From Todiramphus chloris collaris (taxonomy: Eukaryota > Chordata > Aves > Coraciiformes > Alcedinidae): a stretch of 64,000 bases of DNA. Of this stretch, positions 13,011-25,106 are shown piece by piece. Position 1 is the stretch's first letter. Every line of letters starts with the position of its first letter. The notes below the pieces were generated by a model. The model searched no databases. It was not told where the DNA came from and saw nothing but the letters and a program-made list of their open reading frames with translations. Location: contig JANVCC010000030.1 of NCBI GenBank assembly GCA_025345505.1, positions 8,463,119 through 8,527,118 on the forward strand, in the 5' to 3' direction. The position numbers were made by a program, and so were the translations under genes.

Positions 13011-14547
13011 AAATCTCCTTGGCAAGTGAGTGATGAAAGAAAACATCTTTATATTTGATACTTCATTCATCTCAGTCTGTTTTAATATATGTACTTCACT
13101 TCCCATATTACTTCATTTTATTAATTTGTTCGTAGCAGTGTGTTTTGACTTGGGAAAATCTGGGTGAGAATTCACTGATTGTTGTAACTCAGCCAGCAAA
13201 GGCTCCTTATGGGGAGAAAGGTCTGGTTAAAGCTGAAAATCTGCTGCTTGGAACAGGGGAAACCTGTTGCTGGTGGATGACTATAGATACTCTGCAATTT
13301 TAATTTAGGTGTTAGAATATCTTTTTGGCTTAGAAATGGCCAGAAATAGCAAAGCGATACCGTCGTTTTCTAGATCCAGTTACTGGTTGGGTTACTTCTA
13401 TGCAGAATTTCAGTTACCTCTGTTCTGTCATATTACATGCTACTTGGTTTGTTCTTAAATAAAAATAAATACATTCTTCCAGGTTTTTAGTTTTGTAGAT
13501 CTGAAGACGTAACCTTACAGGTTGTCAGTACTGGGTGTCTGAAACTTTCTGTGCTGTCCCCTATGTGCATTCCTTTAGCAACTGATGTTTATCAGTTTTT
13601 TCATCCTTAACAGTAAGATCTTGGAGAAAATAGTTTCTCCTGATTTCTTCACTCCTGTCTAAGACTGGAGCTCTTGTTGACACTTTATAGTATTTAAGCA
13701 TCGTGGTTATGACAGTACCACTATTTTAAGTATTACTTCACTGATATGTGTCTGTGAAATTGGAAAACCAGGAGCCACCACCCCACAGGCTGTGTCAATA
13801 GTCACCTTGTCGCACCTTCTGGTTTGGCCCAAAAATGATCAGTTAGCAAGATAGGTGCTTTTTTTTCACCCCTCTTGTATTTATTTAATTAATTAAAATA
13901 CATTACTAGGTGTTTTATTCAGTGTTTATAAGAATTCATGGGATCCTTTTAACTATATTTCTGGCTTGCAAAGTTAAAAACTCTTTGCTGTCTTCATGTC
14001 ATTGACTGTCACAAAGCTAGGCTCTATTTTTAGCGCAGCTAAATGAAAAGTAAAACAAAGTCTACTGTCTTCTTTCCTTTAGGAGCTGATATTTCATCAT
14101 TTTTACATTCCTTTTAGAGTTTCCCTCTGCCTCGTTGCCATTTGTTTTCAGTAGTTTCATTAAAGTCTCTGAAGTAGCTCTCCATGGGAGTTCATTGTTC
14201 CACTTCTGGTAAATCCATAGAGATCTTGTGTGTTTTTAAAGTTTCTGTGGAAAAAACTGTTGAAGGGGACAAGAGGATTTGTAGTATTGAGTGTTTCTAA
14301 AGGCTGCAGCAGCACAACAAAATAGGGTGTGATGGTTTTCTTCTAATTTTTTTGTTTGTTTGTAATGTTTTAAAACCAGATATGGCAGGTGTGAATTTGT
14401 TTTAGGCTATTGTTTGGATGATACATTTTCTTGTAACTTATGGAGCTTTTTCAGGCAATTATTTTGATAACATAAAAAATGTGTCCTACGCTATCCTGGA
14501 AACTGTCCTTGAGCCCATTGTAATATTTCTCTTTCCTTTTTCTTTAG

Positions 14548-16145
14548 GAAATTTACTACAAGACCCTATTGCTCCTACCAACTCCACATGCCAGCATTAT
14601 GTCTGCAAAACTTGTAAAGGCAAGAAGATGATGATGAAACCATCATGTAGCTGGTGTAAGGACTATGAACAGTTTGAGGAGAATAAGCAGTTAAGCATCT
14701 TAGTGAACTGCTATAAGAAACTCTGCGAATACATAACGCAAACTCCACTGGCACGAGATATTATCCAAGCCGTTGATTGTTCTGCAGATCTTTTGGCTTT
14801 GCTCAAAGATGGATCACCACTCCATGAAGAGACAGAAAAATCTTCCGATACAGCCTTGGCATTGTGTTTGACACATTCCCCAGTACCTTCAACCTCAGAA
14901 CTCACAACTGATCCTCCAGCTAGTTTTACGTCAATACCTGAAAGCACACACAACATTGATATTAGAGGTTCTGTTATCAACGGGTTGCCCAATTGTAATG
15001 GGCTTTCGGTAGATAAACTGGGAGTGAATATTCCTTCTCCTGAACATGCAAACACAATTGATGTCTGTAGTACTGGAGAGTATATAAAAACTGAAGATAT
15101 CTCCAGCAGCCTGCAGCCTGTGTGTGATACAGTTTCTACTAGTGACTTGTGTACGACAGGGATCGACATCTGCAGTTTCAGTGAAGATATAAAACCAGGC
15201 GGCTCACTTCTCCTCAGCGTTGAGGAGGTTCTCCGGAGCTTAGAGACCGTTTCAAATACTGAAGTCTGTGATTCTAATTTGCAGCCCAGCTTGGAAGCAA
15301 ACATGACTAATGGCCCTTTCCTGCAGCTTTCTCCCCCACCTCTTAGCCATAACATTTTCATGTCCACAGATGCTTCTCCTCATGGAATCTCCTGTACAGC
15401 GGCGACGCCTAAGGTAGTCAAGTTAAACAGAAAGCGATCTCGATCAGAAAGCGACAGTGAAAAGGTTCAACCTCTACCCATTTCCAGCATCATCTGTGGC
15501 CCAACATTGGGAGCATCAGCTCCTGTAACAGTGAAACAGGAAAATAAAATGTCTTTGCAGCCCATTGCGACTGTACCTAATGGAGGCACTACTCCCAAAA
15601 TAAGTAAAACTGTGCTCCTGTCTAACAAAAGCATGAAAAAGAATTTAGAACATGCCCCTAAGAAATCTCACCCGAAAGCCAAACCAGGGGTGCTGAAAAC
15701 AAAAGACAAAGCAAAGGAGAAAGTTCCTAGCAGTAATGTTATGCCAGGAAGCCCGACAAAAACTGTGTATAAAAAGCCACAAGAAAAGAAAGGGTGTAAA
15801 TGTGGTCGTGCCACCCAAAATCCAAGTGTTCTTACATGTCGTGGCCAACGCTGCCCTTGCTATTCTAACCGCAAAGCCTGCCTTGACTGCATATGCCGTG
15901 GCTGCCAAAACTCGTACATGGCTAACGGGGAGAAAAAGCTGGAGGCATTTGCAGTGCCAGAAAAGGCCTTGGAGCAGACTAGGCTTACTTTGGGCATTAA
16001 TGTGACAAGCATTGCGGTGCGCAATGCCAGCACAAGCACCAGTGTAATCAATGTGACAGGGTCACCAGTAACTACGTTTTTAGCTGCCAGTACACACGAT
16101 GATAAAAGTTTGGATGAAGCTATAGACATGAGATACGACTGTTGA
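14548..16145 (+). CDS. MSL2: MSL2, male-specific lethal 2 homologue, E3 ubiquitin ligase (last coding exon)
   Basis: MSL2 is the RING-type E3 ligase of the nuclear MSL complex (MSL1, MSL3, MOF), which acetylates histone H4 K16; with MSL1 it also ubiquitylates histone H2B. This exon opens after TTTCTTTAG with two bases that complete a split glycine codon and encodes 531 further residues to TGA at 16143-16145. Human MSL2 has 577 residues, of which about 48 come from exon 1, so the length fits. Visible parts: the second half of the RING finger (Cys-x-His at 14589, CKTC, then CSWC near 14650); a long Ser/Thr-rich acidic middle; a basic nuclear-type stretch with RKRSRSES; a cysteine-rich CXC domain (cysteines from 15795 to 15905, CKC...CPC...CIC...C); and a conserved C-terminus ending DMRYDC. 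The first RING cysteines must come from the unseen exon 1. Codon triplets ATGATGATG at 14628 match the start of a shorter human isoform (MMMKPSC), which here would give 505 residues. Confidence 0.97.
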
Positions 16146-16966
16146 ATCTTTCTTTCTTTTCCCTGCCATCAGTAGGGGAACTGCTACAGTTTTAAGGCAG
16201 CTATGGTTCTGTTTAACTTGCTGGAGCTCCTGCGTTTAGATCACTTGTATCAAGTGTTTTTCATTGCTATGTTATGTGTATTAGTGTCTGGGAAATAGTT
16301 GCAGATAATGGAGGAGTTACCCTAAAACTGTTTTTAGTTCTTACAGCACCTCATAGTTTGAGATCAATTGCTGATGTAAATGATTTTTTCACAAGATCTT
16401 TGGCAAGGAATACATTAACCTCATTGTACTTGGTCATGCTTTGTGCTCAGTCAAAGCTTCTGCTTAAATGTAGAGAAGTGGCATCTGGTTAGTCCATCTA
16501 AACTGTGCTAAATTATCATGCAGAAGAGTAATTATTGATAGTCATCATTACTAGAAAATCACCTCATGTTCTTGTAGGAAATGCAGCACTGAGCTGGCCA
16601 ATAGAATCTGAAAAGGGTAAGCAACCAGTTCTCGCCATTGGAAATTATCTACTCTGTGGAACAGTTTAAAACTTTAAAAGTTCAGTAATATATTAAGAAA
16701 GTTCATAGCCCAAAAAGCAGCTCAGTCTCCAGACAAGGGTCAGGAAGATCATTTGGTTAGAGATGAATGTCGAACTGCTGACTTGGGTATGCCGTCCCTG
16801 TTAACAACATCTTCAGGTTTTCTTTTTTTTTTGTTTTTCTTGACAATTCCACAGGTCATGTTCCCGATCAGTTAGGCCCTCTGTGCCAACTCGTTTGATG
16901 TGATACTGACTGTTTTGGCTGGGGGAAGAAAATTACTTGTACACAAAGAAAGTGTCATTCTGCCCT

Positions 16967-16968
<2 letters not shown>

Positions 16969-17002
<34 letters not shown>
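16969..17002 (+). repeat. 34-base poly(T) tract in MSL2 3' UTR
   Basis: An uninterrupted run of 34 T. It would be a poly(U) tract in the MSL2 message. It could be a slippage-expanded homopolymer or the reverse-strand tail of a retroposed sequence, but no recognisable retroposon lies next to it. Confidence 0.9.
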
Positions 17003-17003
<1 letters not shown>

Positions 17004-18687
17004 GAGTCCCTGCTGGTTTTACTGCTGTTGCCTCTAGAAAAGAGGGGAGTTTGTGGGTTACAGAGAGACTCCTTGGCTGATTCTTGCCCCCTCTGCTGCT
17101 GATCAGTGCCTGGGATACACTGAGACTTCCACAGAAGTTATGGCCGCTGGGAGTGTGTTTGTTTTATTAAGTTTGAACCACAGCAGACCTGGGGCCCCTC
17201 TGCGGTTCTTCACTGACAGGCATCCTTCAGCTGGGGAAGAGGATTGATTGCTATCTAAGGTCAAATATCTTGGATGTTTGTTAGATAGAATAAGCTATAT
17301 AACTCACTCCACCCAGAACTGTCTCATTTTTTTGCTAATATTTTGAAAGCAGCTTTCAAAGGTCAGTGCTTTTCAGCCTGGCCTGAAAGGCTCTAAAATG
17401 GAAAAATATCACAAGTTTATTAAAGAGCTTATCTCAGTGTTAAAATGAAAGCGCCTTTGTAGGAATTCAGCTTTATGCAAAGATGGTTTATTTCAGCATA
17501 ATCTCTAAATAAGAGTACAAGTGGAAGAATTTAGTCTTGCATTTAGGGCTTCATTGACAAGCTAAAAAAGTCAGCTTACTTTGTGAAAGCAGAAATCTCT
17601 TTGAATGATACAGCACAAATGAAACATGGGCTGACTAGAACACAAAACATCGCCTTCTCATTTAAGAGGCAATTCCTGTTTCAACAGCATGTTAAATATA
17701 TGTGAATTTTTGAGTTACTTTACTGCTTCCATCTTTTCCTTTTATTCATCCAGTAAACCCCGCAGTGCTTTCCGACCTAACGTTAGGTGTGTTTTGATTT
17801 GGCACAAAGCATGTACAATGATGGTTCCTCACCTAAGAAATAAGCAAAAACCTTTGGACACAAATGGCACCTCCTTTTGTTTTGTAGTGTACCATGGTGT
17901 CATTTTCTGTGAATGTGGTCAGATCTTTTTGTTGGTTTTGGTTTGTTTCTCCCCCGTCTTTTTTTGTGGGGTGGGTAGGGTGGGGGGTTAAAGCCATAGG
18001 AAGAAAAATGTGATGTATGTGTCCAGTCTGTACTTTTTTGTTTTTGTTTTGCAAGAAGAGTTGAAAAATATTTTTGATAATGAGTAAATGGTGGAAAATG
18101 CTTCTTAGTATTCTTGTCTTTATTTGCCAACCCAAGTACCTAAGATCTGTGGTTTTTAGCCCTCATGAGATTTAACGATGTCCTATTAAAATGTATTTAG
18201 TTAAACTTGTATGTGATTTTTGTGTTGACCCAAAAGGATCCTACCATTTTCTAATTTGGTGGTTTGATCGTGACCTACTAATGTAAATCTGTTTATTAGT
18301 CCACTGCGTGTAAGAAAAGTAGCCAAACCAGAGTCTGGTTTAAGGGGAGTAAACTGCACAGCATGGGTTGTTTCTGAATGCTTTTGCGGAGCTGTTAAGT
18401 TTTGCTGAGATTGTTGATGGTACATTTATTAGGACTTTCATTAAATTAAATACAAAGTACCTTTGCTCCAGAAATGTGGGAGTACTTGGAATTTTTACTA
18501 TCTCACTGCTGCATTAAATATGGTACCAAAAGTTGGAGAATTTAGGTCAAGTGTGTTTTGGAACCGTCAACAGGAGAGCCCTGATCATTAATGTAAAACT
18601 GCAAATGGTAGATTCAGGTTGTTTCTAAAAACATTTCCTTTTATGCTGCCACGTTCTTGAAATGTGTATTAAAATTCAAATTGATTT

Positions 18688-18693
18688 AATAAA
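18688..18693 (+). promoter_or_regulatory. MSL2: AATAAA poly(A) signal, probable MSL2 3' end
   Basis: Canonical AATAAA 2.54 kb after the MSL2 stop, followed within 60 bases by T- and TG-rich sequence (TTAGTTTTCTAATTC, then GTGTGGCATATGTTG) of the kind found downstream of cleavage sites. It is the only canonical hexamer on this strand that I noticed between the stop codon and this point. Confidence 0.6.
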
Positions 18694-20439
18694 TGTTAGT
18701 TTTCTAATTCTATTGTGCAACTGTTAAGGGCATCAGTGTGGCATATGTTGAACTTGCTGTCTAAATACTACTTAGTGCATTGATGACTAATTCTGTAATT
18801 GTTTAAATTAGGTTGGCTTGGTTTGGTTTTCTCAACCTCCTGGCTAGTTGTTCTTGAATAAGCTGAGCAATGGAAAGGATCATAATGTTGCTGAAAATAA
18901 TTGCAGTGGTTCTGGTTTGAAAAGTAGTCATTTCCATTTTACAGCATTATGAGCAGCGTACGGTTCTGGGACCTTCCAGCGCAGGTTGTGGTCAGAGAGC
19001 TGAGTGAAAACTCAGTCCAAAGCAGCCCAGAGCAAGGACTTGCTCCCTGCTGGCCGCGTGTAAGCACCTGAGGATTGATTTAGGTCAGGTTAGCCTGGGC
19101 TGGGCTGGTGGGAGTTCCCTGGCTGTTGTCAACCATGCCATGCTATGGAGTTGGGGAACTACTCTCAGCAGCAGCATAGAGAAAGCTGCTTGGGCATTTC
19201 TTTTCATATAGGAAGTGTGTGATATTTCAGCTTTCTTCCCAATCCTCTTCATTGTGATTAACTTCCAAACTTGATTAAGATCCTGTAATTTGTAGAGCTG
19301 CATCAGAAAGAAAAAGCCAGCAGCTCCTCAAATGTTTTGCTGTAGGAGTCTTCCTGTCTGAAAACCCGTTGCAAAGATGGAAAGAACACGTGGAAGATGC
19401 TCTTTCAAGAAAGAGAAGACATCTAAACTGTCACTTTGAGTGGAAGGGCTCTTTCCATGTATCATACATTGGTGAAATAACTGTTTGGGATTAAATCCCA
19501 GAGGGAGGAGGGACAAGGGAACCACACTGGAAATGAACACATGGATTGCATTCACCTTTCTGCTCTTCTAGCAGTTCATTCATGCAGGTGATGTTCTCGC
19601 TCTCTGGGTTGTTAACCCTACGCTGTAGTGCCTGTGAGCAGCGGGGTCACAACAGGCTCTTCTGTGCCTGTTAAACTCCCTGCAGATGTTCTTGTACGTG
19701 CACATGAGTTCTAAAATGTGATCACAAACTGAGGCGGCAGGTAAGGGAGGTTGTCTTGTGCAGCTGTTGCCATTGGCGTCATCCTCACAACTTAGAAGCT
19801 GCCCTCCTGTGAGCACTGTAAAACTGTTACTGTCAGAAAAAAAACCTAGAGTTACAATGTGCCAGCAGCCTGAAATCAAACCTGAAAAGCTGCTTCCTAC
19901 TTCTGGCACAACAGGAGCTGCTTGTTCAATGAAACCCCGATAGACTTTCAGAAAGATCACACAGATACAGCGTATGAATTGTGCAAAGATTCTGGTGTGA
20001 TCCAGGAAAAAAGCACCCACAGCCCCAGACATTTTTTTATGTATTTAATTTTTATACAAATTATTAAAAAACTTTTCATTGCTAACTCATATTCTGAGGA
20101 GTGAGATGATAAAAAAGAGCAGCTTTGTGTGCTAGAATCATTCCAAGTGTGTGGCACAGCTGATGAAATTCACTCTGAAAGGTAAGTAACACTATTTAAA
20201 GTAGTACCAATGACACTGCAAGCCCATCTTCTTTGGTCTTAACTATTTCATCCTTCAAATTGAAATGCCTCTAGTATTTTAAAGAAACCAAGAGGTCCCC
20301 ATCAAAAACTGAGTGTGCCATATCCAGACTTAGACACACAAGGGAGTGCTGACCCATCAGTCTCACAGATGAAGTAATACGATAATGGAGTGATTCTGCT
20401 GGAGCACTTGCATGTAATGAAATTAGAAAAGGTGTGCAC

Positions 20440-20459
20440 GTTTGTTTGTTTGTTTGTTT
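20440..20459 (+). repeat. (GTTT)5 microsatellite
   Basis: Five perfect GTTT tetranucleotide units; a simple repeat with no inferred function. Confidence 0.8.
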
Positions 20460-21275
20460 CCTCCATTCCACTTGCAGAAGATGCAGGAGATGTCTGTCTT
20501 TTTCAGGACAGGTTAAAATGAGGGAGCTTGGCATCTTGCTATGTCAGCACAAGGATAGTGCTCTCTGTGTAGATGGAGCTGGAAGGAAGGTAAGTGGTTG
20601 CATTGCTTGTTCTCTCCAGTATTTTTGAGGAGGAGGCATGGAATTTTGGCTTTGGCAGGCTGGCTGACAGATCAGCAGCAGCGGGGAAGGTGATTTTGGG
20701 ACAGCAGCTGCAGATGAAGTGAACCAGTATCATGCTACCCTGCCTGCCGCTATGAGACAGGTTCTACTTTTTAAATTCAAAAGTCCTTTATTTGCCAAAA
20801 AAAGAGAAGAAAATACAAAGTAAAAATAGAAAGATAAAACCATGCCAGCACAAAATGCCTTCAAACTACTTTTACAAAGTATGAGAACCTTTATTGTTAA
20901 ATACTCAGTTTCTAAACCCATCACCCAGTGATACAGAGAGGTCAGATCAAAAGGGTAAGCACTGTTTGCATGTTTTTCTTACAGTAGCTCATGCTCTTTA
21001 CTGAGGTTCACTTCTGATTGCATAGTCCTAAGATACTGATTTAGAAACACTGTACTCCAAAAATACATACCACTAACACGATGCTTCAGTGACTTCTTTT
21101 TTTGGCCTTTCAGGCATATTTTGGTTTAGTAACTAAGCACAGTACCTTGGTTAGAGTATCTCGAGTCAGCTTTCTTAAATCCTTAGTTCAGGAGAGCAGG
21201 AAAGTTTTTCTGCAATGTTTTCTGTAAACCTGAGACTGGAATTTCTCTCGCTGCCCGTGTCTTTCTGCAGCACTG

Positions 21276-21289
21276 CCGCTTGGGGGCAG
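21276..21289 (+). promoter_or_regulatory. CTCF-like core motif between convergent gene ends
   Basis: CCGCTTGGGGGCAG matches the published vertebrate CTCF core CCGCGNGGNGGCAG at 13 of 14 positions, preceded by CACTG. It sits in a small GC-rich island (about 21240-21360) inside otherwise AT-rich DNA, in the interval between the MSL2 and PPP2R3A 3' ends. Binding is inferred from sequence only. Confidence 0.45.
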
Positions 21290-21371
21290 GGCCGGCAGAG
21301 GGGAGCTGGGGCAGGGCCGGGGCTGTGCTGACCCAGACACTAACGGAGCAATTACCGCTGAGATTTTAGAA

Positions 21372-21382
21372 GGGGGGGGGGG
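21372..21382 (+). repeat. 11-base poly(G) run
   Basis: Uninterrupted run of eleven G beside the GC-rich patch; may be prone to sequencing or replication length error. Confidence 0.8.
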
Positions 21383-22157
21383 AAGCCAAGCTAGTACCAT
21401 TCTGGCAGTAATCGCATGTGGTTGTATCGAGCCATCTCTCTTAGTACTGCAGAGAGAGAATATTTGTGAACGTAAAAATAAAAGGCAAGGGGTTTGTAAT
21501 GACAGAGGACTCGATTCTAGACAAAAGCAGAGTAGAGAGAACACAAATATATTTTTCTTTTAATCACGCAAAATGGAATTTTACTCAGTTTTCTGACTAC
21601 TCATAAGGAAAAAGGAATCCAGCTCATAACAGACTTCAGTCTGAGCTGAATTTGCCATGATCTGTCTTCAAAGGTATGCAACATCTAAAGTGGCATTGAC
21701 AGTTGCAGACAGGAGGCAAAGTTGGAGCAAAGTGGACTCCTGCAAGTTTTCTGTGCAGTGACTCTTGGGTTGCTTCATTCTAGAGCCCTTGCTGACCTCT
21801 GCAGCTGGTGTCTGAAGCACAGACATTCCTGTCTTATGTTTTGACTATCCCAGAAAGAAAAGCTAAGTAGTAGGACAGGAGTTCCCAATTTTACCATGTT
21901 TATATACTCCAGATTTAGAAACCTTCCATCCAGAGAAGCTGTGGACAGGGCTATGTCACAAGTGGGTGCAGAACACCTTCTTTACCAATTCATCTCTGTC
22001 TGCTGAATTACGGATATTTGCAAAGGTACTGGTGAGACACAATGGATTTCTGCTCTTTGGAGTAAAAAATACTTCAATTTTTGCATCAATATCACAGTAG
22101 CATTGCCTTCTATGGCTTGTCCTTACATGTGTATAAGGCAGGACGTTTGCTGCTTGG

Positions 22158-22250
22158 CATTTTGTTACTGGGTTGTTCAGTGATGTACTTCTTCCCCCTT
22201 TCTGTTCCTTATGCTGCTGGGTTCATGCAAGTGAGCAACTGAGCCATCAG
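22158..22250 (+). repeat. 93-bp direct repeat, copy A
   Basis: Identical to 27328-27420 at 92 of 93 positions (T at 22232 versus C at 27402), in the same orientation and 5170 bases apart. Similarity stops sharply at both ends. It is not low complexity and I do not recognise it as a CR1 or LTR end. This copy lies downstream of the PPP2R3A stop; the other lies in its last intron, so the pair flanks the terminal exon. Confidence 0.9.
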
Positions 22251-22923
22251 TTAGCTTGTTGTGTTGACCTACTAGAACACATGAATTGGGCTTGGAATTG
22301 CTCTGTGATTCTGTGCTTTCCCGTACAGGCAGTCAACCTTTTTGTAGAAAAGGGCCTTGGGTTTGGGGGCCAAAGGGTTCAGGAGAGCAGCTACAAGCTT
22401 CTGTCTTAATTTATTGAAACTAAACCTTGAAAAGGTAACTGGTGATTTTTACCAGGCTCAGGATACTGACCATCAAAAAAAGGCACCAGTCAGGCAGATT
22501 GGTGTGGTGTGAGATGAAGTCTGAATTCATTTGATGGGTTGAGTCAAAGCATCTCTGCAAAAGGCAGATGGGAAGAAAGATCCTGAAGTGGTGGGTAAAT
22601 TGAAAGCACAGGAATAGCAGAAGTAGGCTCAAGGTATGACCTAGCAAGAGCAGAAATGCCTAACCAAAGAGCAATGCACCAAGGGGAGATGAAGTGCCAG
22701 CTCTTCCCAGTCCATCCTGGGCTGTATCTGCATCCCAACACAGTTGGTGCTTTAGAACAGGGTGCTATTTGCTTAATTGACGAGTCCTTTAGTCCTTCAT
22801 CTAACTCCCTTCTTGTGTGAAAAACGAATCTTGCATTCCTAAGAATATATATCCTTCCTGGCAAAGGATGTTGCTCTGAACTCCCATAGGGAGGAGGAGG
22901 AGAAGGAGGAAATGTACTATGTA

Positions 22924-23079
22924 GAGAGGTTGAAGAATCACCATCTATGGAGATTTTTCAAAACTCATCTGGATGAGGTTCTGAGAAACTCACTCTAACT
23001 TTGAAGCTGGCCTGTCTTTGAGTGAGGAGGTGGCCTAGAGATCTACAGAGGTCCCTTCCATCCTGAATTACTCTATACC
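22924..23079 (+). mobile_element. CR1 LINE, 5'-truncated 3' end
   Basis: The order of short blocks matches the CR1 3' region as known in birds: 'gagaggttgaagaatcacc', 'ggagatttttcaaaactc', 'tggatgaggttctg', then 'agatctacagaggtccctt' and 'ccatcctgaattactctat'. The element reads on the + strand. It is diverged and 5'-truncated, as is usual for CR1. Confidence 0.8.
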
Positions 23080-25100
23080 ACACTAGGTGAGGTTCTTTTC
23101 TTTGAGGCATAAGGGCTATCTCAGGTGAGAACCTTAAAAAGACAATCACTAAGTTATTCTGGAATGAGACTTTATATAATTAGAAAACTGGACTGCTGTA
23201 ATTCCAGTACTGCTTCTGCTGGAATTAAACATTAGCAATGCTGAAGTAACATGAAGGTTCAATTTCAGCCTAGAATGGGGTCAGGTTCTTGTTCCTTTGA
23301 GGCATCTTTGGCTTTGGAGAGATGTAAAATTGTATTGAACTAAGAGTAAAAGGCCACTCTGGACCTAGGTGGTGAAGAGCAGTGAACGGCTTTGCCTAGG
23401 GTCTTTTGGGTAAAAAGTAGATGGAGCTGGTTACAATTAGCAGTTGTGTGACTTCCATCCACATTCATTTCTGCAGGCATTTCCTAGTTCCTTTTGCATT
23501 TGTGTCTTTGTGGAATCATGCCCAGTAAAGCTTTTCCCCTTGAGGTTATAGCGATGATGGAGATGCGACTCAAACACCCTGGTGTTGCACAGAGTCACTC
23601 TTGCGTGCTGCTTGCATTCAGAGAGGCCTCTCTTGGTTTGCTTAAAGCAGTCCCTGCCGATATCTTTTATTATGGAATAGAAGTTAACTTGCAATGTCTT
23701 TGCTTATAATCTGGGCATCCAAAATTTCCCACATATCAAATCCAGGATCCTGAGGTGTGCATATGCATCTGGATAAAACGGTAGCTTTGTTCAAGAAAAA
23801 AGGCAATGGATCTCCCTGCAAACTTCCTCTCTTGGAGATTTTGATCCTGAGGAGAGTGTTACTAGCCTCAAAAAGGCAGCAGTATGTCCCACCTGGGCAG
23901 TGTGAGATGTGTAATGCTTCAAAGGCTCCTGGAATAGCTGAAGCTTCAGTGATCTGCCAATTACTTATGTGGTTATTAACACTTAGAGGTATCATCTAGA
24001 GATGAATGTTCTGGGTGTGTAAAGGCAAGGAGGTGTCTGCTTGGAGATCTAATCCTGGCAGTGTCCATTCTTACATTTGTCATTCTTGGGAGGTAAGAGG
24101 AAATACAATGTATACATACCAACCCTGCGTTACCTACTTGGCCACAGTTACGATAGTTGAAATAAAATATCACAGCTGAAACCTGTCCCAATCTGGACAA
24201 GGTGAGGTACCAGTATCTATTTGTGTATCTATGATGGCTAAAATTGAGGACTAATAAGAATGTGTTGTAATTAATCACAGAGAGATACTAGTTGACAAGG
24301 AGAAACAGGTCCAGCAGCAGAGCATGTGCTATTACTAGAGACACCAGTTGTGAACCCCTGGGGAAAGGCAGTTTAATTTTGCACTTAAAGCAGGAATTCA
24401 TTAGTTACTGGATTTCCTCCCTGAGAGTGGGGCCTACCTTCCTGGGTGGAAAATAAATTTTTGGCAATATTACAGACTAATTACCTTACCAGTTAAAGGC
24501 TCTCTCTGGTAACAGAGGGCTGGGTCTTTTCTTCATTATCTCGTTAGAGAAGGCTACAGTTTAGCAATAGAAGAGAGAAGAACACAGGGAATGGACGGAA
24601 CTGGTGCAGGTAAGACACAGGAGTTTTAACACACCAGCTGAACAGCGTATGTCTTTTTTTGTAAATATGCTCGAAAATATTTCTACAGAGACAAAATGCT
24701 AGCCTGAGTAAGATCCTCTCACACACAGGAGAATATGTAGAAACGTTAACTGTATCTCAAATTCTTAGTGAAACGTTACATCATGTAGTGCATTACCTGT
24801 CCACAGATCCGTACAAGTAAAATACATCCAGTATCAACTGTAACAGCTCACGGTTTAATGCACAAAAGGGGACCTCACTCTCCCCCTGCACAGGCACATT
24901 GCCTTGGTTTCCAGGACATTAAGAAAATAAGAGAACTTTGTTGTGACTTTTGTTTTAAAAGATTTCTAGACATACATTTAAATTAATTTGGCAGCTCTTT
25001 TGTCCCACCTGGTATAAAGTCAAGGGGACAGAATGGCACTGTGAAATGACCACTGTAGGTGTTGCATGCAGTTGTTGCAGTTAATCATTACATGCTGGCA

Positions 25101-25106
25101 TTTATT
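25101..25106 (-). promoter_or_regulatory. PPP2R3A: AATAAA poly(A) signal candidate for PPP2R3A
   Basis: TTTATT on the + strand gives AATAAA on the gene strand, 270 bases past the stop, and is the first canonical hexamer after it. An ATTAAA lies slightly nearer the stop (25165-25170). Further AATAAA hexamers lie downstream (22410, near 23667, 20784 and 20891), so a longer 3' UTR is equally possible. Confidence 0.35.

Larger units (their letters stand above)
476..14547 (+). other. MSL2: Intron 1 of MSL2
   Basis: About 14 kb of AT-rich, non-coding sequence between the CpG island and the acceptor of the last MSL2 exon. Open frames in it are short and match no family I know. It holds T-rich low-complexity runs (about 1157-1190 and 1715-1795), a short TA repeat (about 2186-2210), a decayed LINE remnant (about 10240-10855) and a perfect 13-bp inverted repeat carrying two E-boxes (12980-13010). 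It ends in a pyrimidine-rich tract followed by TTTAG at 14543-14547. I see nothing else I can support. Confidence 0.75.
16146..18715 (+). other. MSL2: MSL2 3' UTR (inferred)
   Basis: About 2.5 kb of AT-rich, non-coding sequence follows the MSL2 stop on the same strand and leads to a canonical AATAAA. It contains a 34-base T run (16969-17002), several ATTTA motifs and a number of weaker ATTAAA signals (near 18185, 18442, 18514 and 18668) that might give shorter ends. The right edge is inferred from the AATAAA at 18688 plus a typical cleavage distance; no transcript evidence is available. Confidence 0.65.

Noticed and set aside
14418..14547. In-frame ATG and 43 codons directly upstream of the MSL2 exon, giving an apparent 575-residue protein
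   Set aside because: The extra residues are intron sequence: the pyrimidine tract is read as FLFPFSL, a strong TTTAG acceptor follows, and homology to MSL2 begins exactly after it.
14711..15367. 218-codon antisense open frame within MSL2
   Set aside because: It is the shadow of the conserved MSL2 coding frame on the other strand, with no homology of its own.
19580..20032. 150-codon - strand open frame between the genes
   Set aside because: No family resemblance, no codon pattern I trust and no splice partners seen. It could be an uncharacterised transcript but I cannot support it.
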